Shown piece after piece: positions 16,549-24,200 of a stretch of DNA of 64,000 bases. This DNA comes from Ornithinimicrobium sp. F0845. GTDB lineage: Bacteria; Actinomycetota; Actinomycetes; Actinomycetales; Dermatophilaceae. The notes below the pieces were generated by a model. It was not told the DNA's origin. It made no database searches and saw nothing but the letters and a program-made list of their open reading frames with translations. Where the stretch lies: NCBI RefSeq assembly GCF_023015765.1, contig NZ_JALKAL010000004.1, positions 124,001 to 188,000 of the forward strand, written 5' to 3'. Every line of letters starts with the position of its first letter. Positions within the stretch are counted from its first letter, which is position 1. Position numbers and translations under genes: made by a program.

Positions 16549-18558
16549 CTAGCGGGCGCGGGGGTCGCTGCCCCGCCGGGCCAGCTCGGCCAGCTGCTCG
16601 TTGTATGCCGTGAGCTCGGCATCGCCGTCGCGGTCGGCCCGGCGGTCGTGCCGCGTGGCGTCGCGCTCGTCCGAGCGCAGCCAGTCCAGGGTGACCATCA
16701 TCGCCAGCACCACGGTGGGCAGCTCACCGATGCCCCAGGCGATCATGCCGGCGAGCTGCTGGTCGGCCAGCAGGTCGGGCACCCACGGCAGGTCGACGGT
16801 CTTGAAGAAGGTCGGCGCGAGCAGCCAGGTGCCGCTCATCAGGGCCAGCCCGAAGAAGGCGTGCGCGGCGAGGGTGCCGATCAGCACCATGAGGCGCAGC
16901 GGTGCCGGCCACTTCGGCGGCCCCGGGTCCTTGCCCACCAGCGCCCACACGAAGGTGTAGCCGGTGAGGAAGAAGTGGACCACCATCACGACGTGGCCGG
17001 AGTGCGTCGACAGGGACCACTCGAACCAGGCCGTGTAGTAGAACGCGATGAGCGAGCCGAAGAACATCACCGCGGCCACGAGCGGGTTGACGAAGAACGC
17101 GGCCCAGCGGCTGTGCACGATCGCCAGGATGACCTCGCGGGGGCCAAGCGTCTTGTCCGTGCGGGCCTTGAGCGCGCGCAGCGCGAGCGTGACCGGCGCG
17201 GCGGGCACCAGGAAGATCGGCACCGCCATCATCAGCGCCATGTGCATCACCATGTGCAGGCTGAACATGACCTTGCCGTACTGCCCCGGGGCGCCGCAGG
17301 TGGCGTAGATGAAGATGGCCCAGCCGATCACCCAGAGCACGGTGCGGCCGACCGGCCACGCGTCCCCGCGGCGGCGCAGTCGGCGGACCGCGGCGAGGTA
17401 GAGACCCACCGCGAGCAGGGCGGGGATCAGGAAGAGCCACATCGGCTCCCAGGCCGTGAGCAGCTTGCCCATCGTGAACGGCTCCGGCGTGGGGAAGCCG
17501 GTCAGCGGCAGCGCCGGGTCGCCGCCGGTGATGTCCTCGACCACCGGCGGAGGCGTGCGCGAGAGCGCCACGCCCAGTCCGACCGCGGCCCCCATCACGC
17601 CGAGCTCGGTGAGGGCCAGACGCGCGAAGACCCCGGGCCGGGTCGTGTCCCGCTCGAGCAGCAGCCGGCGCTGGTTGTAGCCGAACATCCCGAGCACCAG
17701 CAGGGCGACCACCTTGAGCCACAGCACCAGCCAGTATGGCGACAAGAGGTCACCCAGGTCGTCGGCCTGGAGCAGCGCGAAGAGCACGCCGGAACCACCG
17801 ACGGCCACGTAGCAGGCCAGGGCGATCGTGGAGTAGCGCCTCAGGGTGACCGGCATCGCCGTGCCGAGCACGGGCCGGAGGATGACGATCGCCAGCAGAC
17901 CGCCGACCCAGAGGGAGACGCCGATGAGGTGGATGAGCAGGCCCGTCATGCCCTGCTCGTGACCGACCAGGCTGCTGCCGTGCCCGGCGAAGCTGACGGG
18001 CCACATCGTCGCGACCGCCAGGGTGAAGGCCCACGCCAGCTGGCCGCGGGTGCGTGCCACGGCGGCGAAGGCGCACAGCAGGGCGACCATCACGAGCTCG
18101 ATCAGGATGAGCCGGGTGATCTCCAGGTCCCAGGCGCTGCGGGTCAGCTCGCCCCAGAAGCCCGGGTCGGAGAGCTGCAGGCCGGAGGACGCGGAGAAGG
18201 TGAAGACGAGCCCCGCCACGCAGGTCAGTGCCCACGCGCCGGCGCAGTATGCCGCGGCGACGGCTGCCGTGGACCGGCGCGCGGTCTGGCGTGCCTCCGG
18301 GGTGAGGAAGGCCGCCACCAGCAGCAGCCCGATGGCCAGGGCGGCAGAAAGGTCGTGCAGGACCCGGTTGACAACCAGGCCGTAGCGCACCACCGGTCCG
18401 GTGTCGCCCAGGACCAGCGGTTCCACCGCGCCGGAGATGGTGCCGATGAGCACGGCCACGACAACACCGGAGGCCACCACCATGCCGACCGGCGCCACCA
18501 GCACCCGGGAGAGCCCCGGCCGGGTGGTCGATGAGGGTCGGCTCAGATCGGTGGTCAC
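16549..18558 (-). CDS. CopD-like domain fused to CtaG (caa3-type) cytochrome oxidase assembly domain
   Basis: Polytopic membrane protein of 669 residues with a GTG start at 18558. The N-terminal half has about eight helices and the CopD-type pattern (RVLHDLSAALAIGLLL, GHGSSLVGHEQGMTGLLIHLIGVSLWVGGL). The C-terminal half matches CtaG (IYATCGAPGQYGKVMFSLHMVMHMALMMAVPIF in pieces, then HSGHVVMVVHFFLTGYTFVW). Many His and Met residues lie in helices, fitting copper handling for cytochrome oxidase. The fusion is common in actinobacteria. It is transcribed divergently from the gene at 18585, only 26 bp away. Confidence 0.9.
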   Translation of the reverse strand: MTTDLSRPSSTTRPGLSRVLVAPVGMVVASGVVVAVLIGTISGAVEPLVLGDTGPVVRYGLVVNRVLHDLSAALAIGLLLVAAFLTPEARQTARRSTAAVAAAYCAGAWALTCVAGLVFTFSASSGLQLSDPGFWGELTRSAWDLEITRLILIELVMVALLCAFAAVARTRGQLAWAFTLAVATMWPVSFAGHGSSLVGHEQGMTGLLIHLIGVSLWVGGLLAIVILRPVLGTAMPVTLRRYSTIALACYVAVGGSGVLFALLQADDLGDLLSPYWLVLWLKVVALLVLGMFGYNQRRLLLERDTTRPGVFARLALTELGVMGAAVGLGVALSRTPPPVVEDITGGDPALPLTGFPTPEPFTMGKLLTAWEPMWLFLIPALLAVGLYLAAVRRLRRRGDAWPVGRTVLWVIGWAIFIYATCGAPGQYGKVMFSLHMVMHMALMMAVPIFLVPAAPVTLALRALKARTDKTLGPREVILAIVHSRWAAFFVNPLVAAVMFFGSLIAFYYTAWFEWSLSTHSGHVVMVVHFFLTGYTFVWALVGKDPGPPKWPAPLRLMVLIGTLAAHAFFGLALMSGTWLLAPTFFKTVDLPWVPDLLADQQLAGMIAWGIGELPTVVLAMMVTLDWLRSDERDATRHDRRADRDGDAELTAYNEQLAELARRGSDPRAR

Positions 18559-18570
18559 GCTCCCATGCTA
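18559..18570 (-). promoter_or_regulatory. Leaderless -10 element of the CopD-CtaG gene (half of a divergent pair)
   Basis: On the minus strand TAGCAT (18570-18565) is followed by six bases and the GTG at 18558. It lies back-to-back, two bases away, with the plus-strand box at 18573-18578. Confidence 0.6.
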
Positions 18571-18572
18571 GG

Positions 18573-18584
18573 TACGCTGCCTGC
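18573..18584 (+). promoter_or_regulatory. Leaderless -10 element of the isomerase-family gene (half of a divergent pair)
   Basis: TACGCT at 18573-18578, six bases, then the ATG at 18585. The 26 bp between the two start codons leave no room for untranslated leaders, so both transcripts should start at their start codons. Confidence 0.6.
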
Positions 18585-19457
18585 ATGCCCCTACATCCCA
18601 CTCCCCCGCGCGACCTGGACGAGCTCGTCGAGGGCTTCCGGCAGACCGTGCAGGCCGTGATCGACCTCGGCCACGGGTGCACCCCCGAGCAGTTCGCCGA
18701 GCCGACGTCGTGCCCGGGCTGGAGCGTGCTCGACCACGTCTCGCACATCGCCGCGGTGGAGCACTACCTCGACGGCGGTGACCACCCGGATGTGGAGGTC
18801 AGCGGGCTGGAGCACGTCCGGCACGAGTTCGCCGCGTGGATGGAGCAGGGGGTCCAGGCCCGCCGGGGCACGTCCGGGCCGGAGGTGGTGGCCGAGCTGG
18901 AGACGCTGCTGCACAACCGGCTGGCGACGCTGGCCGACCCGGACCTGACCCTGGACACCGAGGTCCGTGCCCCGATGGACTCGACGATGAGGCTCAGCTC
19001 GCTGCTGAGGTTGCGGCTCACCGACATCTGGACCCACGAGCAGGACATCCGCGAGGCGCTCGGCCGTATCGGCGACCTGGACACCCCGGCCGCGGCGACC
19101 TTCGTCAATGCCTTGGTGCGGTCCTTCGGTCAGCTGATGCACGCTGTGCCGATGGCCGACGGACAGACCGTGATCCTGGAGAGCACCGGCCCGGTGACGG
19201 CCCGGATGGGCGTGCGGGTCAGCCACGACGAGACGGGGGAGGTGACCTACCACTCCCTGTTCACCGGCGAGAGCGAGAGCGGCATGGGCGAGGCGGTCCA
19301 CTCGGGCGAGGACCCCTCCACCACGATCAGCCTGTCGACCGAGGCTCTCACCCGGCGTGCGGCGGGGCGCCGCACGACCGGCGACACGACATACTCCGTG
19401 GTCGGTGACGAGGACCTGGCCGTCCGGGTTTTGGACGCCATCACCTTCACGCCCTGA
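18585..19457 (+). CDS. Maleylpyruvate isomerase family mycothiol-dependent protein
   Basis: 290 residues. The N-terminal DinB-like metal-binding region CPGWSVLDHVSHIAAVEHYLDG carries the conserved His residues. LRLTDIWTHEQDIREALGR, in the middle, is another hallmark of the mycothiol-dependent family. The C-terminal SCP2-like part includes ALTRRAAGRR. Such proteins carry out isomerisation or conjugation with mycothiol; the substrate here is not apparent. Use of mycothiol supports an actinobacterial host. Confidence 0.88.
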   Translation: MPLHPTPPRDLDELVEGFRQTVQAVIDLGHGCTPEQFAEPTSCPGWSVLDHVSHIAAVEHYLDGGDHPDVEVSGLEHVRHEFAAWMEQGVQARRGTSGPEVVAELETLLHNRLATLADPDLTLDTEVRAPMDSTMRLSSLLRLRLTDIWTHEQDIREALGRIGDLDTPAAATFVNALVRSFGQLMHAVPMADGQTVILESTGPVTARMGVRVSHDETGEVTYHSLFTGESESGMGEAVHSGEDPSTTISLSTEALTRRAAGRRTTGDTTYSVVGDEDLAVRVLDAITFTP

Positions 19458-19687
19458 GCCTCGCACCCCACCCCTCCTGGCCACCGAAATCAGCCCTGGG
19501 CGAAGCCCGCGATATCAAGTTGCTTCGGCTAAACAATCTGCGCACAATGGGTGGGTTGCCACTCCGGCGAGGGACGCCTGGGAGTGCATACCCGGGTCAA
19601 CGAAGCCACCGAGCGTGATGGAGTGACCCCTGTCTCCCGTCATGCTCACGGCCGCCCGGTTCAGAGGGACTACATGAGGAGTATGAC
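19458..19687 (+). promoter_or_regulatory. Upstream region of the acidic lipoprotein gene
   Basis: 230 bp without a gene and with more A/T than its surroundings around 19510-19550. TTGCTT (19520-19525) and CACAAT (19543-19548) are 17 bases apart and could be a sigma-A-type promoter with a leader of about 135 bases; this is weak evidence. GAGGAG near 19677 serves as ribosome binding site. Confidence 0.35.
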
Positions 19688-20248
19688 GTGAAGAAGTTCA
19701 GCCTGATTGCCGTGGCGACGACCGCCACCCTCGCCCTGAGCGCCTGTGGTGGCGAGGACGAGCCCACCGACGAGACCACGCCGGTGGAGCAGACCACCGA
19801 GGACACGGCGGCCGAGACCACCGAGGACATGGCCGAGGAGACCGGCGACATGGCCGAGGAGACCGGCGACGCCGCGGGCGAGACCGAGGAAGCTGGCAGC
19901 TTCAGCGACCCGGCCTGCCAGGAGTTCTTCACCGAGGGCGGCCCGCTGGCCGACCGCGCCGAGGCGGCCCGCGCCGCGATCGACAACGGTGAGATCGTCG
20001 ACACCATCACCATGAGCGAGGTGACCCTGCTCAAGAGCCGCATCGACGCCACCGCCGAGGAGGCCCCGGAGGACATCTCCGCGCTGCTGCTCGAGGTCAA
20101 CGCCCCGTTCGCCGAGGCCCAGGCCGCGGTCAACGAGGCGAGCGAGGACGTCATCGACCCCGAGTCCGGTGCGATCACCCTGCCGGAGATCGACACCCAG
20201 GGCTCGGCCGACGCCCAGGCCGAGCTGGAGACCGCGTGCGCGGCCTGA
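19688..20248 (+). CDS. Acidic lipoprotein of unknown function
   Basis: 186 residues with a GTG start at 19688, preceded by GAGGAGTATGAC. The signal peptide ends in the lipobox LSAC (Cys at about residue 20). A linker of about 50 residues made of Glu, Thr and Asp follows, with repeats such as DMAEETGDMAEETGD. The folded remainder has two cysteines (PACQEFF and ETACAA) that could form a disulfide. I recognise no family. A strong terminator lies 30 bases downstream, so it is monocistronic. Confidence 0.8.
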   Translation: MKKFSLIAVATTATLALSACGGEDEPTDETTPVEQTTEDTAAETTEDMAEETGDMAEETGDAAGETEEAGSFSDPACQEFFTEGGPLADRAEAARAAIDNGEIVDTITMSEVTLLKSRIDATAEEAPEDISALLLEVNAPFAEAQAAVNEASEDVIDPESGAITLPEIDTQGSADAQAELETACAA

Positions 20249-20278
20249 CCCTCAGCTGACGGTCCCCCGGACCACATG

Positions 20279-20316
20279 CGGCGCCGATCCCCTCCGGGGG
20301 TCGGCGCCGTTCTGCT
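20279..20316 (+). terminator. Intrinsic-type terminator after the acidic lipoprotein gene
   Basis: A 14-bp stem (20279-20292 with 20296-20309, one G-U pair, 3-base loop) built on CGGCGCCGA, followed by TTCTGCTGT. It is located 30 bases after the stop codon. Confidence 0.8.
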
Positions 20317-20404
20317 GTCCGCGATGCCTGCCTCGAACTGCTCCCGGGTGGGGGCCGGGTCCGAGCGTCACCGGCGACGGTGCCGCCACGAGCTCCCGTC
20401 ACGT

Positions 20405-20417
20405 TAGCCTGTCCGTC
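20405..20417 (+). promoter_or_regulatory. Leaderless-type -10 element of the first gene of the membrane-protein trio
   Basis: TAGCCT at 20405-20410 followed by seven bases and the GTG at 20418. Confidence 0.5.
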
Positions 20418-21053
20418 GTGACCGAACCCGGGGCGATCACCGCACGCGCGATGCTGGCGTTCCTGCTCGCCACGTGGCCCCGGCGCGTCGTGCTCTCGCT
20501 GGTGCTGCTGGTCCCGGTGGTGGTCGCGGCCGTCGGCGGCTTCGGACCCGCTGACCCACCGCCGCGCGAGGTCGAGCCCGGGACCGTGACAGACACCGGG
20601 GCCTACCGCGTGGTGCCGCGGTCGTTCTTCGTCTCCGAGACGGTCGACGCGGGCAGCCTCGAGGAGGGAGAGCGCTGGGTGGGTGCCCGCGTGCAGATCA
20701 CCAACCAGGGGACGCAACCGATCAGCGTCACCTTCGACGACCCGACGTTCGAGCTCCCGGCTGACGTGCCGAACGACGGCTCGCCCAACCCCTACGAGGT
20801 GCTGCGCGTCGACACCGGCGCGCGACTCGGCTCGGCGCAGCCTGGGGTGACCTACGAGGTCGCGCTGCTCTGGCGCACCACCGGGCTCCAGGACCCGCCG
20901 GCCGAGCTGACTCTGACCATGAACCAGTCCGCCTGGACGGAGTGGAACATCGAGGCGGGCTACCACACCTGGCGCGCCACCGCAGACGCCTTCTACGTCC
21001 ACCTGCCCCGCGGTGAGGCCCCGGCCTCCATCCTCGAGGAGGAGGACGAGTGA
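20418..21053 (+). CDS. Membrane-anchored extracytoplasmic domain protein 1 of 3 (DUF4352-like)
   Basis: 211 residues from the GTG at 20418. One N-terminal membrane segment (VVLSLVLLVPVVVAAVGGFG) is followed by an exposed domain of about 170 residues. EGERWVGARVQITNQGTQPISVTF and the beta-rich pattern resemble DUF4352/telokin-like immunoglobulin folds; this is fold-level similarity only. The stop overlaps the next start as GTGA. It is the first of three consecutive genes with the same architecture. Confidence 0.7.
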   Translation: MTEPGAITARAMLAFLLATWPRRVVLSLVLLVPVVVAAVGGFGPADPPPREVEPGTVTDTGAYRVVPRSFFVSETVDAGSLEEGERWVGARVQITNQGTQPISVTFDDPTFELPADVPNDGSPNPYEVLRVDTGARLGSAQPGVTYEVALLWRTTGLQDPPAELTLTMNQSAWTEWNIEAGYHTWRATADAFYVHLPRGEAPASILEEEDE

Positions 21054-21760
21054 GCGGCAGCACGAGTGAGGGAGCGCAGGACCGCACCGGCAGCACGAGT
21101 GAGGGAGCGCAGGACCGCACCGGCACGAGCGAGGGAAGTCAGGACCGCAGCAGTAGCACGAGTGAGCAGAGCCAAGGCCGCCGGGCGGGCGAGGGAGTGC
21201 ACGTGCGCCGGGGCCGGTGGGCGGCGGCCGCGATGCTGGCGGCGGCCGTCGCGGCGGGCGCGGCCGCCAACGCGATCGACGCCAACTTCCTGGCGAGCGG
21301 GTGGCACACGGTGCAGCGCGGCGAGGAGGCCTCGGACATCACGGTGGACAACTTCCAGGTCCACGTGCACGGTGCAGCGACCTCCACCCAGCTGGAGGAC
21401 CTGGAGGTGGTGACCAGCCCCGGCGCGTTCGTGGTGGTCGACCTGTCCTATGCCACCACCGACGCGTGGGACACCCCGGAGGAGGTCGTGCTCATCGACG
21501 AGGCTGGCCGCGAGTTCTCCGAGCCCAGCGGCTTCGGATCGGCCGGCAGGGTGTGGCCGGCAGGCCCGGACATCTGGTCCCGGGGGAGCCTGCTCTTCGA
21601 GGTGCCCGCCGACGTCGGCGACCTGGCCCTGGAGCTCCGACCGCAGACCCCCGACGCCCGGCTGCCGAGCAGGGTCCTGCGGGTCCCGCTGACCGTCCGC
21701 ACCAACTCAGAGCCGCTGACGCTGGAGCGGCCGAGCGTCCTGGCGGAGGGTGACCGGTGA
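21050..21760 (+). CDS. Membrane-anchored extracytoplasmic domain protein 2 of 3
   Basis: 236 residues, GTG start overlapping the previous stop. Residues 1-45 are a cytoplasmic tail of near-perfect 11-residue repeats (STSEGAQDRTG units; 33-bp DNA period at 21056, 21089 and 21122). A membrane segment (AAAAMLAAAVAAGAAANAI) and a beta-rich outer domain follow, including AFVVVDLSYATTDAWDTPEEVVLIDEAGREF in part and a LELRPQTPDARLPSRVLRVPL region near the end. Its architecture matches genes 1 and 3 of the trio. Function unknown. Confidence 0.7.
   Translation: MSGSTSEGAQDRTGSTSEGAQDRTGTSEGSQDRSSSTSEQSQGRRAGEGVHVRRGRWAAAAMLAAAVAAGAAANAIDANFLASGWHTVQRGEEASDITVDNFQVHVHGAATSTQLEDLEVVTSPGAFVVVDLSYATTDAWDTPEEVVLIDEAGREFSEPSGFGSAGRVWPAGPDIWSRGSLLFEVPADVGDLALELRPQTPDARLPSRVLRVPLTVRTNSEPLTLERPSVLAEGDR
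21056..21155 (+). repeat. In-frame 33-bp tandem repeats (11 codons)
   Basis: Units starting GGCAGCACGAGTGAGGGAG at 21056 and 21089 are identical, and a third, diverged unit begins at 21122. They encode the repeated cytoplasmic tail of the second membrane protein. Confidence 0.85.
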
Positions 21761-22311
21761 GCCGCCGGCGCGGCCGGGTCGCGACGATCGTCGCGGCCAC
21801 CGGGCTCGTGGTCTCGTTCGCCGGCTGGGGATGGTTCGTCAGTGAGCAGGGGCGCGAGGGCTGGTGGAGCCTCGGGCAGCACGTCGCGATCACACCCGAC
21901 GACCAGGGTCGAGCAGTGGTCGACTCGCTGAGCGTGCGGCTCACAGGGGCCGCGACGGTCTCGGAGGTGGAGGAGGAGCCGGCCCCCGCAGGGTTCAGCT
22001 ACCTGGTGCTGGACTTCGAGGTCTCGGCGGAGGACTCCACGGAGGCCAGCACCTGCGACGTCCAGGTGCGCGACGACCGGGGCCGACTGTTCCAGGCCGG
22101 CCAGGAGGTCCCCTACGCCGACCCCTACCTCCCGTGGCTGACCTGCGGGTCCGCCGACCACACGGAGGACCCGGTGCCGTCGCATCAGTCGATGCTGGTG
22201 CTCGTGCCGGACGACACCGGGCTGGTCTCGGTGCGGGTGGACGCACGCGAGTTCCCTCCGGCGACGTTCATCGAGCTGCCGCTGCCTCCCGACGAGGACG
22301 CGGGCCCCTGA
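21757..22311 (+). CDS. Membrane-anchored extracytoplasmic domain protein 3 of 3
   Basis: 184 residues, GTG start overlapping the previous stop as GTGA. One N-terminal membrane segment (VATIVAATGLVVSFAGWGWF) precedes an outer domain with GFSYLVLDFEVSAEDSTEAST and VQVRDDRGRLFQAGQEV, parallel to positions in genes 1 and 2. Two cysteines (STCDVQ and LTCGS) may form a disulfide. The last 44 bp overlap the 3' end of the convergent gene. Function unknown. Confidence 0.7.
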   Translation: MSRRRGRVATIVAATGLVVSFAGWGWFVSEQGREGWWSLGQHVAITPDDQGRAVVDSLSVRLTGAATVSEVEEEPAPAGFSYLVLDFEVSAEDSTEASTCDVQVRDDRGRLFQAGQEVPYADPYLPWLTCGSADHTEDPVPSHQSMLVLVPDDTGLVSVRVDAREFPPATFIELPLPPDEDAGP

Positions 22312-23623
22312 AACCCAGCTGTCCCGCCGCGCCGAACCGCGTGAGCAACCGGTCGGCGAAGACCGCGGTCAGCGCGACGGTCAGCACGAGGGTGAGCAGC
22401 TGCGCGACCCCCTCGATCGGGGCGTACACCGCCTCCCAGAAGATCTCCCTGCGCCAACCGAGCACGAGCCGCGCTACCCACCAGACGACCACGTCCAGCT
22501 GGGCCAGCAGGGTGAACAGCACGCAGTAGGCCAGGACCGGGGCGAACGCCGACCGCATCACGAGTGCGAGACCACCCACGAGCGCACCGAAGTGACCCTC
22601 GGTGTCGGAGAGTCGGCTCCAGGCCTGTCGCAGCGGCGCGTCCCCCACCCGGCCGGTGAGCGCACGCCAGCGCCCCCTCCGGACGACCGCAACCACGTCG
22701 TCCGGGCGCACCGTGTCGGCGACCTGCAGGCCGTAGACGATCACCGCGATGGTGAGCACCGAGATCGGGACCACCAGACCGGTGACCACGGCGTCGGTCA
22801 GCACGGGCACGGCACCGAACATCCAGTCGCCGAACGCCCCCAGGCTGGGCAGGTTCTCGCGCACGCGCGCCCACACGTCGGAGAGTCCCTGGGCCACCGA
22901 GCGCGTCGACCACCAGCCGCTCAGCCCGCTCAGCACGCCGGTCAGCACCCAGGCACCGAGCGTCATCCAGACCACCTCGGCATACCCGACGACGATGTGC
23001 AGGACCCCGCGGCGAGGACCTTCGACCAGGCCCCAGCGCTCGTTGCTCGCGAGGCGGGCACCCACGGCCCGGACCACCAGGGCGGTGGCGACGATGCCCA
23101 GCACGAGCCAGGACGCGATCTGCGGCAGACCACTGACGATCGTCTCGGCCCCGAGCTGTTCATAGAGCGTGCCCCGCACGTAGTTGATGAGGTCGGCACG
23201 CAGGTCACCGCGGCTCTCATACACCACGAGGAAGGGCACGAGGACGCTCCCCGCAGCGGCGATCACGCCCCAGAAGTTGGAGCGCCGGGCCTCCCGGCTG
23301 CGCACCACCAGGAGCATCCCGACCAGCGCGGCCAGGCTCGCGAGCGGGACCAGCGCGAGCGCGAGGAAGCCAGGCACGGCACCGACGAGTCCCGCGGCCA
23401 CCGCGAGCCGGGAGAGCAGCTCGTGGGCCAGCAGGCTGGCGGCGCCGATTGCGAGCAACGGCAGCCAGTGCTGCGCCAGCAGGGCTGCAGCGCCCCGCAC
23501 CAGCTGGCCCGACTCGCGCAGCCACGGCTCACCGGCCGGGTCAGGTGTGTCGTTCGCCGACCCTGCCGGCGCGGACGCGGGATCGGGCGGGGATCCCGCC
23601 TGCCGAGTCTCGTCGCCAACCAT
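22268..23623 (-). CDS. Polytopic membrane protein of unknown function
   Basis: 451 residues. After a polar N-terminus rich in Pro, Ala and Asp there are about nine hydrophobic segments, such as WLPLLAIGAASLLAHELLS, VVLVPFLVVYES-like and VLAYCVLFTLLAQLDVVVWW stretches. I recognise no family. It faces the three membrane-anchored proteins and overlaps the last of them tail-to-tail by 44 bp, so a shared function is possible but unproven. TACAGT lies 8 bases before the ATG at 23623. Confidence 0.75.
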   Translation of the reverse strand: MVGDETRQAGSPPDPASAPAGSANDTPDPAGEPWLRESGQLVRGAAALLAQHWLPLLAIGAASLLAHELLSRLAVAAGLVGAVPGFLALALVPLASLAALVGMLLVVRSREARRSNFWGVIAAAGSVLVPFLVVYESRGDLRADLINYVRGTLYEQLGAETIVSGLPQIASWLVLGIVATALVVRAVGARLASNERWGLVEGPRRGVLHIVVGYAEVVWMTLGAWVLTGVLSGLSGWWSTRSVAQGLSDVWARVRENLPSLGAFGDWMFGAVPVLTDAVVTGLVVPISVLTIAVIVYGLQVADTVRPDDVVAVVRRGRWRALTGRVGDAPLRQAWSRLSDTEGHFGALVGGLALVMRSAFAPVLAYCVLFTLLAQLDVVVWWVARLVLGWRREIFWEAVYAPIEGVAQLLTLVLTVALTAVFADRLLTRFGAAGQLGFRGPRPRREAAAAR

Positions 23624-23724
23624 CGCGCGTCACTGTAGCGACCGGGCCGCGCCGAGGTCGCATCACCAACGGTGTCGCACGCTGCGCGACGGCGACTGTC
23701 GGTCGTGGCTGTCATCCTGCCCTG

Positions 23725-24096
23725 ATGAGCACCTCCTGGACGGTCGATGATCACCTCAGGGACAAACCCGCCGCGAACGTGGTGATGTTCCACCGCTTCG
23801 TTGAGCTCGTGGGCGACTGCGGGCCGTTCGAGTTCTCCCCGAGCAAGAGCACTGTGACCTTCAAGGGGGTGCGTCGCGGGTTCGCCGGTGCCCGGCCCAC
23901 GGCCGCCGGGCTGACGGTCTACCTCGACCTGCAGCGTGAGCTCGCCGACGATCCGCGCGTTGGCAGCGTCAGTCCCTACACGAGCCGCCTCTTCGTCCAC
24001 CACCTGCGCCTGACCTCGCTGGACCAGTTCGACGCGGAGCTGGCGGGGTGGATCCGGGAGGCGTATGCCGTGGGCGCCGGCGAGCACCTGGGCTGA
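23725..24096 (+). CDS. DUF5655-type protein
   Basis: 123 residues from the ATG at 23725; the frame is open upstream without similarity. WTVDDHLRDKPAANVVMFHRF, VELVGDCGPFEFSPSKSTVTF and TSRLFVHHLRLTSLDQFD fit the DUF5655 family, whose members are often annotated as transport-associated or DNA-binding without firm evidence. CATCCT six bases before the ATG could be a weak leaderless -10 box. The recognition is from memory of the family pattern. Confidence 0.65.
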   Translation: MSTSWTVDDHLRDKPAANVVMFHRFVELVGDCGPFEFSPSKSTVTFKGVRRGFAGARPTAAGLTVYLDLQRELADDPRVGSVSPYTSRLFVHHLRLTSLDQFDAELAGWIREAYAVGAGEHLG

Positions 24097-24139
24097 GCCC
24101 GCCCCACCGTCATCGCCGACCTCGTGCGCCCGCGGGGGA

Positions 24140-24200
24140 ACGGCTCCGTCCGTCGGTCGTGGGGGCGGTCCGTCGGTCGTGGGACCGGTCAGTCGGTCAG
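24140..24200 (+). repeat. Degenerate tandem repeats at the nitroreductase stop codon
   Basis: CCGTCGGTCGTGGG recurs twice, followed by CAGTCGGTCAGTCGGT. The array begins in the last codons of the minus-strand nitroreductase gene (stop at 24191-24189) and continues past its stop. Confidence 0.55.

Noticed and set aside
16450-18534. Open frame of 694 codons on the plus strand opposite CopD-CtaG
   Set aside because: Translation is a composition-biased Gly/Gln/His/Arg string, and the opposite strand has a full set of membrane helices and family motifs.
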